Part shown: piece by piece, positions 17,501 through 22,421 of the stretch | Layout of the letters: the number at the start of each line of letters is the position of its first letter | Numbering within the stretch: the stretch's first letter is position 1 | The notes under the pieces: model-generated | Databases searched by the model: none | Told to the model about the DNA's origin: nothing | The model's input: the letters and a program-made list of their open reading frames with translations, nothing else | Program-made: the position numbers and the translations under genes | Source: Methanosarcina sp. UBA289 | Lineage (GTDB): Archaea > Halobacteriota > Methanosarcinia > Methanosarcinales > Methanosarcinaceae | Direction: 5' to 3' | NCBI GenBank assembly: GCA_002496565.1 | Contig: DAKJ01000010.1 | Coordinates: 1 to 22,421 of the forward strand | DNA: 22,421 nt

Positions 17501-17550
17501 TTTTTCGGACCTTTCTGTGTGAGGACTGTTTTTATATCATGTCTTAACAA
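14518..17550 (-). CDS. Multi-PAS/GAF sensor histidine kinase (HisKA_2 type)
   Basis: A 1010-residue cytosolic sensor kinase with no membrane segment. Order: end of a PAS-like domain (1-50), GAF (about 75-215), coiled coil (215-265), PAS (265-385), PAS (395-515), PAS (525-645), PAS (653-772), HisKA_2 phospho-acceptor region with KEIHHRIKNN (H791/H792), and HATPase_c with NELVSN (895-900) and DNGLGF (959-964). The second and third full PAS domains are very alike (both contain EQTGQL, YDYD, LEEYRF, GVIKDIT), suggesting tandem duplication. The listed start is a TTG lying inside the first PAS domain; coding continues upstream to 17775 without ATG, GTG or TTG, so the N-terminus is unsettled. It probably phosphorylates the receiver encoded 38 bases downstream. 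The sensed signal is unknown. Confidence 0.88.
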   Translation of the reverse strand: MLRHDIKTVLTQKGPKNLEIQTEKTKYTAVLYPFPEKEYVNLEGYGISFGVLTEEKLREKKKQYLSLKNLYRLSLICKDFQAILEKSALLIAKGLGIEFSRILELKPDGTFIMRAGYGWKNRVINNVSMKEKSQAEYTLVLRRPIILEDIETETRFECSEFIRQYGIVSGVTVLIGNTNKPFGVMEVYSQEKRKFTEDDIYFLNSTAFLLSEIVERLQAEEKLRIHQQELEKLVEKKTLEYMEANEKLVHEVIERRKIENKLQNNVRFLETLLDSIPSPVFQRDLNEIYVNCNESFARQIMGLSKDEVIGGSFREFQKRVPKELADIYHKGDRILIRKGGSNYYETQVVCADGVQRDFLFHKATYQDSSGKVAGIVGVMLDITQRKAAEKTFRTSEERYRIAVEQTGQLVYDYDLESGHIDWTGAVLQLTGYSPEEFKQIEVGDWIINIHEEDQERACEAYKSCMRTGGKCLEEYRFQKKDGSYFHAEDSSIYLLNEKGQPYRALGVIKDITERKLAREILERNEERHRVAAEQTGQLIYDYDVKNNHISWAGAIEKLTGYSFEEFQGFTPDLWADNIHPEDREKAVKAHQRCMKSGEKYLEEYRFRRKNGSYFSVEDSGVYLTDECRDIYRVLGVIKDITDRKKATEKIRISEERYRSFMKNFRGIAFQGNLDFTPILVEGNVEEITGYRGDDFISGKVNWLQVALPEDRKKLFNNNERLRNDPLLLLEHEYRIRHRNGKIKWVREVMQNVSDLTGTKRILQGAVYDITEQKEAEESLKKIEEIRKKEIHHRIKNNLQVISSLLELQAERFSEKEVLEAFHESQNRVSTMAIIHEELYRSRNNETLDFSEYLQKLTVDLLRSYNVRKEDIRMCLDIEEIFIGMDTAVPLGIIVNELVSNSLKHAFPEGRKGEIRIKLCRTEGNEDNKSENKSISNSTNNIDAKSSVNKGSHYSLVISDNGLGFPENLDFRNTSSLGLQLVNILVEQLEGTIELQKGTETIFKILFKEND

Positions 17551-17775
17551 CTGAGGAACCTTTTCTCCTTCTTTTGTCCCCCAGTAGTCGAGAAGAGCAT
17601 CAGCTGCCTTGTTAGCACAGAGAATTGTTCCTTCTTTTCCTAATCTCAGGAAAATGTTGGGGATTTTTAGAGAAAACTCCTCTGCGATTTTTTCTTCACG
17701 GGTTTCTCCTATTTCTTCGGTTTTCTCAGGTAAATCACTATTTTTAATAGTTCCCAGTCCCCTATTTATCTTAAA
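17551..17775 (-). other. Upstream in-frame extension of the kinase (PAS N-terminal half)
   Basis: In frame with the kinase, this stretch encodes a convincing PAS beginning: a helical lead (EEKIAEEFSLKIPNIFLRLG), then KEGTILCANKAADALLDYWG, joining directly to LLRHDIKTVL. An in-frame TAA sits at 17776-17778. None of the 75 codons is ATG, GTG or TTG. The best ribosome site (AGGGGA, minus strand near 17758-17763) precedes an ATT at 17748. Either the gene uses a rare start codon, or a 5' frameshift or deletion has removed the true start. Confidence 0.65.
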
Positions 17776-18667
17776 TTACAAATTTACCAATACAAAAAAT
17801 GCACATTGCCTTCTCAAAGTCTAAAGTTTAAAAATATTTTTTGAGGGCTTTACCCATTTCTCCATTCTTTACTCCTTTGGCTTTATGCTTCCGAATTATT
17901 TCAATTTAAATATGTACGTTGATCTATATGCATCCTCTATTTAAAAAGTATATTATATCTGTCAGGATTTTTTAAAGTTTCCCTCTCTATTTAAAATTAG
18001 ATGGATTAAAGCAGTTTATGAGGGAAAACTAACTTTATGAATATCTATCAGAATTCCTATCAATTTAGAGTTATCTATCAATTTACTTCGAATTTCTCAA
18101 CCTGCAGGAAGGTATCTTTTATTTTAAGATGTCTTTATTTTAGTGACTGATTCAGTAGAACAAAGATAGCGTTCATTTTATTTCAGTCGAGTATCCCGTA
18201 GCTGCAGAGCGGAATATGCCAGTGAAATTTTAATTCACTTCTATTCCTTTTATCTATTTATTGCTTTCAAGCATCTCTTTGCTTTTCTAATAGAATAATT
18301 CCTGTAGCTTGTACTAATTTCAACATTACAATTCTTAGTAAGTCATAAGCCACGTAAAATGGAATATGATCAATAGTTATCCAGTGATAATAATCAATAG
18401 TTATCCAGTGATAGTTTCTTTCTTAAAGAACGTTGAAAATAAGTAAAATCTTTGTTAAAGATACAGGTTTAGAATTTTACCGGGTCTGGGATTTAACTTT
18501 TCTTGACTTTTAAATTACTCTGTGGCTATTTTTCTCAAACATCATATAAAAAGTCAATAATGAAATGTTAAAAGGTACAGTATGTCTATAATATCAAGTA
18601 CCTGTTAAATTGCGAATATCCACATTGTAAATATTTTCTCGTGTGATGAACCTTTTTATATAGGCTC
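17776..18667. other. AT-rich non-coding region
   Basis: About 890 bases without a supported gene between the pentapeptide gene and the kinase. It contains a 24-bp-period direct repeat (18369-18413), a repeated TATCAATTTA near 18058-18086, and a minus-strand ATG (17806) with an AGAAGG site that stops after 11 codons. No tRNA- or box C/D-like RNA was seen. Confidence 0.5.
18369..18413. repeat. Two direct copies of a 21-bp sequence at 24-bp period
   Basis: ATCAATAGTTATCCAGTGATA occurs identically at 18369-18389 and 18393-18413. It lies in non-coding DNA 255 bases beyond the end of the pentapeptide gene. Confidence 0.9.
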
Positions 18668-19813
18668 TTAATCAGATGCTTCAAAAAGGGCAGGATACTT
18701 CTCTTTTAATTTTATGAAAAGCTTTTCATCTAATTTTGCATTATAAAGTGTTTTCACTTTAGAAAGCTGCTCAAGTGATAAATGCTGAGCTCCTTCTAGA
18801 TTTGCCTCCTTAAGTTTAGTTCCCTGAAGATTAGCCTTTCTAAAATTAGCTCTTTGGAGGTCAGCTCCATTAAAGTTAGCTCCATTGAGGTTAGCCCTTT
18901 GAAGGTTAGCATCCTCAAGTTTAGCTTTTATAAGGTTTGCTTCTTGAAGGTCAGCTCCTTTAAGGTTAGCTCTTTGAAGTTTGGCCTTTATAAGTTTAGC
19001 TTTCATAAGTTTAGCTTCTTGAAGGTCAGCTTTTTTAATTTTTGCCTCTTCAAGGTTAGTCTCCTCAAGTTTGGCTTTTATAAGGTTAGCTTCTTTAAGT
19101 TTAGCCTTCTCAAGGTTAGCCTTACCAAGGTCAGCCCCCTCAAGGTTAGCTTCTCTAAGATCAGTTCTTTGGAGATTAGCTTCTTGAAGATTAGCTCCTT
19201 GCAGTTCGGCTCCTTGGAGATTAGCTTCTTCAAGATCAGCTCCTTGCAGTTCGGCTTCTTGGAGATTAGCCCTTTTAAGATCTGCTTTTTTAAGTTTAGT
19301 CTCTTTAAGATTAGCTCCCTGAAGATTAGCCTTTTCAAGGTCAGCTCCTTGCAGTTCAGCTCCTTGAAGATTAGCTTCTTGAAGATTTGCCTCTTGAAGA
19401 TCAGCTCCATTAAATATAGCCCCTTGAAGGTTAGCTCTTTCAAGATTTGCTTCTATAAGGTCAGTTCTTTGGAGGTTTGCTTCTTGAAGGTTAGCCTCTT
19501 GAAGGTCAGTCCCTTGCAGTTCGGCACCTTGAAGGTCAGCACCTTGAAGGTTAGCCTCTTGAAGGTCAGCTCCACAAAGTGTAGCCACTTGAAGTTTAGC
19601 TCCTTGAAGATTAGCCTTCTCAAGATTAGCTCCTTGAAGGTCGGTTACTTGGAGGTTAGCTTTTCCAAGGTTAGCTCCTTTAAAATTGGCTTCTTTAAGG
19701 TTAGAACCTATAAGATTTGCCTTTTCAAGATTAGCTTCTATAAAGTCGGCTCCTTCAAACTTAGTTTTTATCAGGTTGGCTCCTCTAAGATCTTTTTTCT
19801 CTTTGTCGTCCAT
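18668..19813 (-). CDS. Pentapeptide-repeat protein, 67 uninterrupted repeats
   Basis: A 381-residue protein: a 7-residue lead (MDDKEKK), 67 consecutive A(N/D)LXX-type pentapeptides (residues 8-342) without a break, and a 39-residue tail (EQLSKVKTLYNAKLD, then EKYPALFE) like the C-terminus of many prokaryotic pentapeptide proteins. Such repeats fold into a right-handed quadrilateral beta-helix; 67 units predict about 17 coils. Repeats 46-60 often have Lys where Asn/Asp is usual, giving a basic patch. There is no signal peptide. Some family members mimic DNA and bind gyrase, but the many Lys residues do not make that obvious; the function is unknown. There is no Shine-Dalgarno; a TATA-like box 22-31 bases upstream suggests a leaderless mRNA. 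The antisense strand is open only because of the 15-bp periodicity. Confidence 0.9.
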   Translation of the reverse strand: MDDKEKKDLRGANLIKTKFEGADFIEANLEKANLIGSNLKEANFKGANLGKANLQVTDLQGANLEKANLQGAKLQVATLCGADLQEANLQGADLQGAELQGTDLQEANLQEANLQRTDLIEANLERANLQGAIFNGADLQEANLQEANLQGAELQGADLEKANLQGANLKETKLKKADLKRANLQEAELQGADLEEANLQGAELQGANLQEANLQRTDLREANLEGADLGKANLEKAKLKEANLIKAKLEETNLEEAKIKKADLQEAKLMKAKLIKAKLQRANLKGADLQEANLIKAKLEDANLQRANLNGANFNGADLQRANFRKANLQGTKLKEANLEGAQHLSLEQLSKVKTLYNAKLDEKLFIKLKEKYPALFEASD

Positions 19814-19834
19814 TTACAATCAATCAGATTTAGG

Positions 19835-19844
19835 CTTTAATAAA
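19835..19844 (-). promoter_or_regulatory. TATA box of the pentapeptide gene (leaderless start predicted)
   Basis: The minus strand reads TTTATTAAAG, 22-31 bases before the ATG at 19813. With normal archaeal spacing transcription starts at or next to the start codon, consistent with the absence of a ribosome site. Confidence 0.45.
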
Positions 19845-20131
19845 CATTGCTATCTTACAATTAACTTGTTTTCCCAACTCGTTTTTCCTTAAATTATTTC
19901 GAACTAACTTGTTGGTTTTGATTCTTTATCTACTGTGAAATTTAAAGGAAAATGATTGTTGGAATATCGCTCAAAAACTTATGGTTTTTCAAAAACTTGC
20001 CCTCGCGATCTAATTTTTGAGTTTTTTTTCAATGAATCTAACTATATAAAATATATTTTATTTATAAATTATATAGTATCTTCCATAATGGAGCAAAAAA
20101 CTTCATCGACAGGATTGAATGAAAAAGCAAG

Positions 20132-20604
20132 GTGGCAGTTCCAGGAAACCGTGCCTCCAGAAATGCCATTATCTCTTTTTTGAGGATCTTTTCAAAACCA
20201 GATCAACTTTCGGGCACTTTGGCGAAGTCACTGTGGTAGGATTTGATTCTTCCCAGCCGAAGCTTGAAGAAGGGAACATAGAAAGGGAAAATTACGGCTA
20301 GATAGAGAGTATTCTCTTATTAGATAGCTTCAAAGTTTTTGCCCTGCACCATCACCTTATTTCAATTCCCAGGACTGGTAGGGGATAATTACTTGTAGAC
20401 ACGGGAGATATCCTGAAACTCTTGGACCGCGCAGGTATGAACCTTGTGCTCTGCGGGCACTGGCATATCCCTTGGGTCTGGAGATTAAACAACATGCTTG
20501 TCATCAGTGCGGTAACTGTCTGCTCTTCCAAAGTTCGTGGGAAAATGTCTCAGTGTTACAATTTGATTGAGATTGATAAGCCAGAATCCGATTGCATTCA
20601 CTGA
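20132..20604 (+). pseudogene. Decayed calcineurin-like metallophosphoesterase
   Basis: Remnant of an Icc-type metallophosphoesterase. VAVPGNRASRN (from 20132) matches the usual GNHD metal motif but with H and D replaced by R and A. After a frame change near 20175 the frame continues YLFFEDLFKTRSTF, VVGFDSSQP, and (after TAG at 20299-20301) VFALHHHLISIP; after TAA at 20386-20388 it goes on VDTGDILKLLDRAGMNLVLC and the intact GHWHIPW motif, ending at 20604. So there are one frameshift, two stops and a lost metal motif. A possible original start is ATG 19952 (MIVGIS, after AAAGGA), but the DNA between it and 20132 is too short and AT-rich to encode the missing part. It cannot make an active enzyme. 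Confidence 0.8.
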
Positions 20605-20757
20605 CATCTGCAAGTTTACAGAGTCTTTTCATCCGGAGAAAAATAGATGGTTATAAACTGTACAATTTAATATTTAGAATCTGACATGCTAAAGAAATAG
20701 CGGATGCTTGAGTAACAGATCTAGCTCGTGAGTTTAGGGCTATTAAATGCTTTTAAA

Positions 20758-20829
20758 TGGACTCGGCGGGATTCGAACCCGCGGCCTTTACGTTGCGAAC
20801 GTAACGATCTTCCCCTGATCTACGAGCCC
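20758..20829 (-). tRNA. tRNA-Ala (anticodon CGC)
   Basis: Read on the minus strand, it folds as a complete cloverleaf: acceptor GGGCTCG/CGAGTCC with the alanine identity pair G3-U70, D stem GATC/GATC, anticodon stem TTACG/CGTAA with loop TTCGCAA (anticodon CGC), T stem GCGGG/CCCGC with loop TTCGAAT, and discriminator A73. CCA is not encoded. It decodes GCG. No intron is seen. Confidence 0.95.
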
Positions 20830-20851
20830 TTTTAAAGAAAGGAGAATATGA

Positions 20852-20860
20852 AATTATAGT
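20852..20860 (-). promoter_or_regulatory. Candidate TATA box of tRNA-Ala
   Basis: The minus strand reads CTATAATTT about 23-31 bases upstream of the first tRNA base, the usual spacing for an archaeal tRNA promoter. Confidence 0.35.
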
Positions 20861-20863
20861 TTT

Positions 20864-20880
20864 CCGGACGCATTGTCCGG
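20864..20880 (-). terminator. Hairpin after the EF-1beta gene
   Basis: CCGGAC (20864-20869) and GTCCGG (20875-20880) form a perfect 6-bp GC-rich stem with a 5-base loop, 13 bases beyond the EF-1beta stop codon on the minus strand. It is not followed by a clear T run, so it may be a terminator or an mRNA 3'-end stabiliser. Confidence 0.45.
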
Positions 20881-20893
20881 ATCTCTTCTCCTC

Positions 20894-21163
20894 TTAAATA
20901 CGATAGGCTTCTATAACCTGGACGTTTTCAACGCCGGGAATTTTTGTGAAGGCTTCTTCTACAGCTTCAGTTCCGCCTTCCTCATCATTAACGATTAATG
21001 TCACAATCAGAGCTTTCAAGCCAAAAGCAATAGGCTCTTCAACAATATCTCCATGAAGTTCTGCTCCTGCTGGAATTACATTCTTGAGCTTCTCTTTCAG
21101 CTCTGCAAGGTCAGTATCAACGCTCTCTGGCATAATTTTAATTTTTGCTGCAACGTCACCCAT
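20894..21163 (-). CDS. ef1b: Translation elongation factor aEF-1beta
   Basis: An 89-residue nucleotide-exchange factor for EF-1alpha, the archaeal counterpart of the eukaryotic eEF1B C-terminal domain. The whole protein matches the family: start GDVAAKIKIMPES, the central EEPIAFGLKAL segment that contacts the GTPase, and the end VENVQVIEAYRI. The length is typical. The ATG at 21163 has GAGG 7 bases upstream. It follows the zinc-ribbon gene by 87 bases and is probably co-transcribed with it. Confidence 0.96.
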   Translation of the reverse strand: MGDVAAKIKIMPESVDTDLAELKEKLKNVIPAGAELHGDIVEEPIAFGLKALIVTLIVNDEEGGTEAVEEAFTKIPGVENVQVIEAYRI

Positions 21164-21250
21164 TGTGATTCCTCTTTATATTTTTATTTATCTTTTAAAT
21201 CGAATTAAGGTATATTTGGCATATTAAATATAATTCGGGTTTTGCTTGAA

Positions 21251-21421
21251 TCAGGGTGCCTGGAATCCGCACTTAGGGCAGGTGTATACATTACCCTGCT
21301 GTCTGCAGCTTGAACATCTTCCAATTTCTGATCCGCACTTTGGACAGGGGAACTTTACATAACCCTTTTCCACAAGGCGAATTCCGCATGAAGTACAGTA
21401 CTCAACTTTTTGTGCTGACAT
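21251..21421 (-). CDS. Small zinc-ribbon protein (HVO_2753-like)
   Basis: A 56-residue protein with four CxxC-type pairs: C9/C12 (YCTSCG), C26/C29 (CPKC), C36/C39 (CSSC) and C48/C51 (CPKC), enough for two zinc ribbons. It starts MSAQKVEYCTSCG and ends CPKCGFQAP. Small proteins of this type are encoded beside EF-1beta in many archaea and are often labelled zinc finger or RNA-binding; the haloarchaeal HVO_2753 group matches by size, cysteine layout and neighbour. The ATG has a strong AAGGAGAG 5 bases upstream. An RNA or ribosome-related role is inferred from context. Confidence 0.88.
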   Translation of the reverse strand: MSAQKVEYCTSCGIRLVEKGYVKFPCPKCGSEIGRCSSCRQQGNVYTCPKCGFQAP

Positions 21422-21610
21422 TTTTTCTCTCCTTAATAGTTACTTTAAATAGTATTTTGTAATAGTTGCCGATGAATCAGGCGCCTTCCTTAAGCATCGA
21501 GCCTCTGCTTCTCCGGGCACCTTTGTTAACGTTAGCAGATTTAATGAACTGAATTTAATTAATGCTTTTGGACACCTTTGCTTCTGCCCTAGTCATATAC
21601 GATATACGAT

Positions 21611-22279
21611 TTAAATATTCCCCTTTACCACAGTACCGAGCACAGGCTTCCCATACACTGCCTGAATAACTCTATCTGAATATTTTCCGTTTACAATCTG
21701 GCATTCCATTCGGTTTTTCAGAAGAAATTCCGGCAGGGCAAAATCAATACAGCTTTCGCAATTTCCTCTATAGCTGGCAGCAGAAATTTCCCTGACTAAT
21801 TCTCCATTTCTGAATATGCCGTCTACATTTGTGACCTTTATTAAGATTGCCCCGGTTTGCTTTGCAACCCAGGCAGCAATAGTATCTGAGGTCACATCCC
21901 AGCTATGAGGCAGAGGATCCTCATTTCTCAGTAGCCTATATGGAAAAAGAATAGAAACTCCCTGAGGCGGACTAGCTATTGAATCTATTTCCACGGCGCG
22001 GCTTTTATCCTGAAGATAGCAGGCATACTGCTCCATACCAAGTATGGCCATCCAGTGAGCCGCATTCTCACTTAGGGAAAAACTCTTGTCGGTCTCCCTT
22101 ACGGCATCGGTAAAAACGCCTCCTCCGGGTACTATGAGAATGGAATAAGGAAGTCCTTCGGATGAACATACTTCTTCTGGTGTTTTCAGGCCTCCTGAAC
22201 CAAATTCCTTTACCAGCCTGTCTACAAGTTCGGGAGCCTCTTTGATAAGGCTTCCCCCTACTTTAATCACCACTTTCAT
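21611..22279 (-). CDS. mfnE: Amino-acid-kinase family protein, likely MfnE (methanofuran synthesis)
   Basis: A 222-residue small-molecule kinase of the amino acid kinase fold (aspartokinase/UMP kinase superfamily): MKVVIKVGGSLI at the N-terminus, IVPGGGVF for phosphate binding, and a DVTSDTIAAWVAKQTGA stretch with VTNVDGIF near the nucleotide site. The LPHSWDVTSDT signature matches the group that includes archaeal MfnE, which phosphorylates aminomethyl-furanmethanol phosphate in methanofuran synthesis; a methanogen context fits. The frame extends to an ATG at 22327, but the ATG at 22279 has AAGGA 5 bases upstream and begins exactly at the conserved strand, so I prefer it. An alternative is an unassigned aspartate/uridylate-type kinase. 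Confidence 0.75.
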   Translation of the reverse strand: MKVVIKVGGSLIKEAPELVDRLVKEFGSGGLKTPEEVCSSEGLPYSILIVPGGGVFTDAVRETDKSFSLSENAAHWMAILGMEQYACYLQDKSRAVEIDSIASPPQGVSILFPYRLLRNEDPLPHSWDVTSDTIAAWVAKQTGAILIKVTNVDGIFRNGELVREISAASYRGNCESCIDFALPEFLLKNRMECQIVNGKYSDRVIQAVYGKPVLGTVVKGNI

Positions 22280-22284
22280 AGGTT

Positions 22285-22289
22285 TCCTT
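22285..22289 (-). promoter_or_regulatory. Ribosome binding site favouring the internal mfnE start
   Basis: The minus strand reads AAGGA, 5 bases before the ATG at 22279. The upstream ATG at 22327 has no comparable site. Confidence 0.55.
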
Positions 22290-22334
22290 TCAGGTTTTTC
22301 ATCCACAGATGCTCTCACCTCAATCATTGAACCG

Positions 22335-22352
22335 CAACCGTTGCGCCGGTTG
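22335..22352. promoter_or_regulatory. Inverted repeat upstream of the mfnE-like gene
   Basis: CAACCG (22335-22340) and CGGTTG (22347-22352) are perfect inverted copies separated by 6 bases; an overlapping GCAAC-C-GTTGC palindrome (22334-22344) shares one arm. The site lies just upstream of the longer start codon and may be an operator or a leader hairpin. Confidence 0.35.
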
Positions 22353-22421
22353 TTTACGCCTTTTTTGGGAGTTTTAATTTAGCAAGATTTTTCGCTCAAG
22401 CCTTTTTTTAAAAGGTTTGTT

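Noticed and set aside
14705..17547. Many plus-strand frames of 60-150 codons opposite the histidine kinase
   Set aside because: All lie antisense to a long gene with clear domain content; their composition (Phe/Leu/Ser-rich) is typical of antisense shadows.
18643..18670. GTGATGA resembling a box C motif of a C/D guide RNA
   Set aside because: No D box (CTGA) follows at a usable distance and no internal C'/D' pair is present.
18854..19840. A 328-codon open frame antisense to the pentapeptide gene, rich in S-x-x-K-V repeats
   Set aside because: It is the mirror of the 15-bp codon periodicity of the pentapeptide repeats, with a low-complexity product and no ribosome site.
20715..20740. A sequence near the tRNA 3' side (GCTCGT...AGGG) loosely resembling the tRNA 5' end, a possible attachment-site remnant
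   Set aside because: The match is short, gapped and in the opposite orientation, and no integrase or second boundary is visible.

Overview
The window is archaeal and almost certainly from a Methanosarcina species. It carries a FilR1/DUF1724-type regulator, a PGF-CTERM surface protein with COG1361-like repeats, archaeal EF-1beta next to an HVO_2753-type zinc-ribbon protein, a likely methanofuran-pathway amino-acid-kinase homologue (MfnE-like), a multi-PAS HisKA_2 kinase with stand-alone receivers, TATA-box promoters, mixed leadered and apparently leaderless starts, and long AT-rich intergenic DNA. The assignment rests on recognising these families, not on a database search.

Layout. 0-2.6 kb: a wHTH regulator (+) converges on a DHH phosphoesterase - EngB GTPase pair (-). 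2.9-4.6 kb: an exported surface protein (-). 5.0-6.2 kb: a NIF3/DUF34 metal protein (+), then a small gene (+) that appears to carry a +1 frameshift. 6.3-7.1 kb: an HD-domain phosphohydrolase (-). 7.5-11.0 kb: a very large exported TPR protein (+) with a strong terminator hairpin. 11.1 kb: a (TAT)n microsatellite. 11.3-12.6 kb: ThiI (+). 12.7-17.8 kb: a two-component cluster on the minus strand: a multi-sensor histidine kinase, a receiver-only protein 38 bases after it, and a second paralogous receiver beyond a 0.94 kb gap. The kinase N-terminus is odd: its PAS domain is open upstream of the only standard start codon. 17.8-20.7 kb is AT-rich, gene-poor accessory DNA with a 67-unit pentapeptide-repeat protein (-) and a decayed metallophosphoesterase (+). 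20.76-22.3 kb returns to core genes on the minus strand: tRNA-Ala(CGC), EF-1beta, a zinc-ribbon protein and the MfnE-like kinase.

How the genes relate. DHH-EngB and zinc ribbon-EF-1beta look like housekeeping co-transcription units. The kinase and the receivers probably form one phosphorelay: neither receiver has an output domain, so signal output must be via protein contacts or a further partner. The surface protein and the TPR protein are both predicted to be exported. I found no CRISPR array, no intact insertion sequence and no obvious defence or mobile system. The most unusual items are the two repeat proteins, the frameshifted small gene, the kinase start problem, the phosphoesterase remnant and several short tandem repeats.
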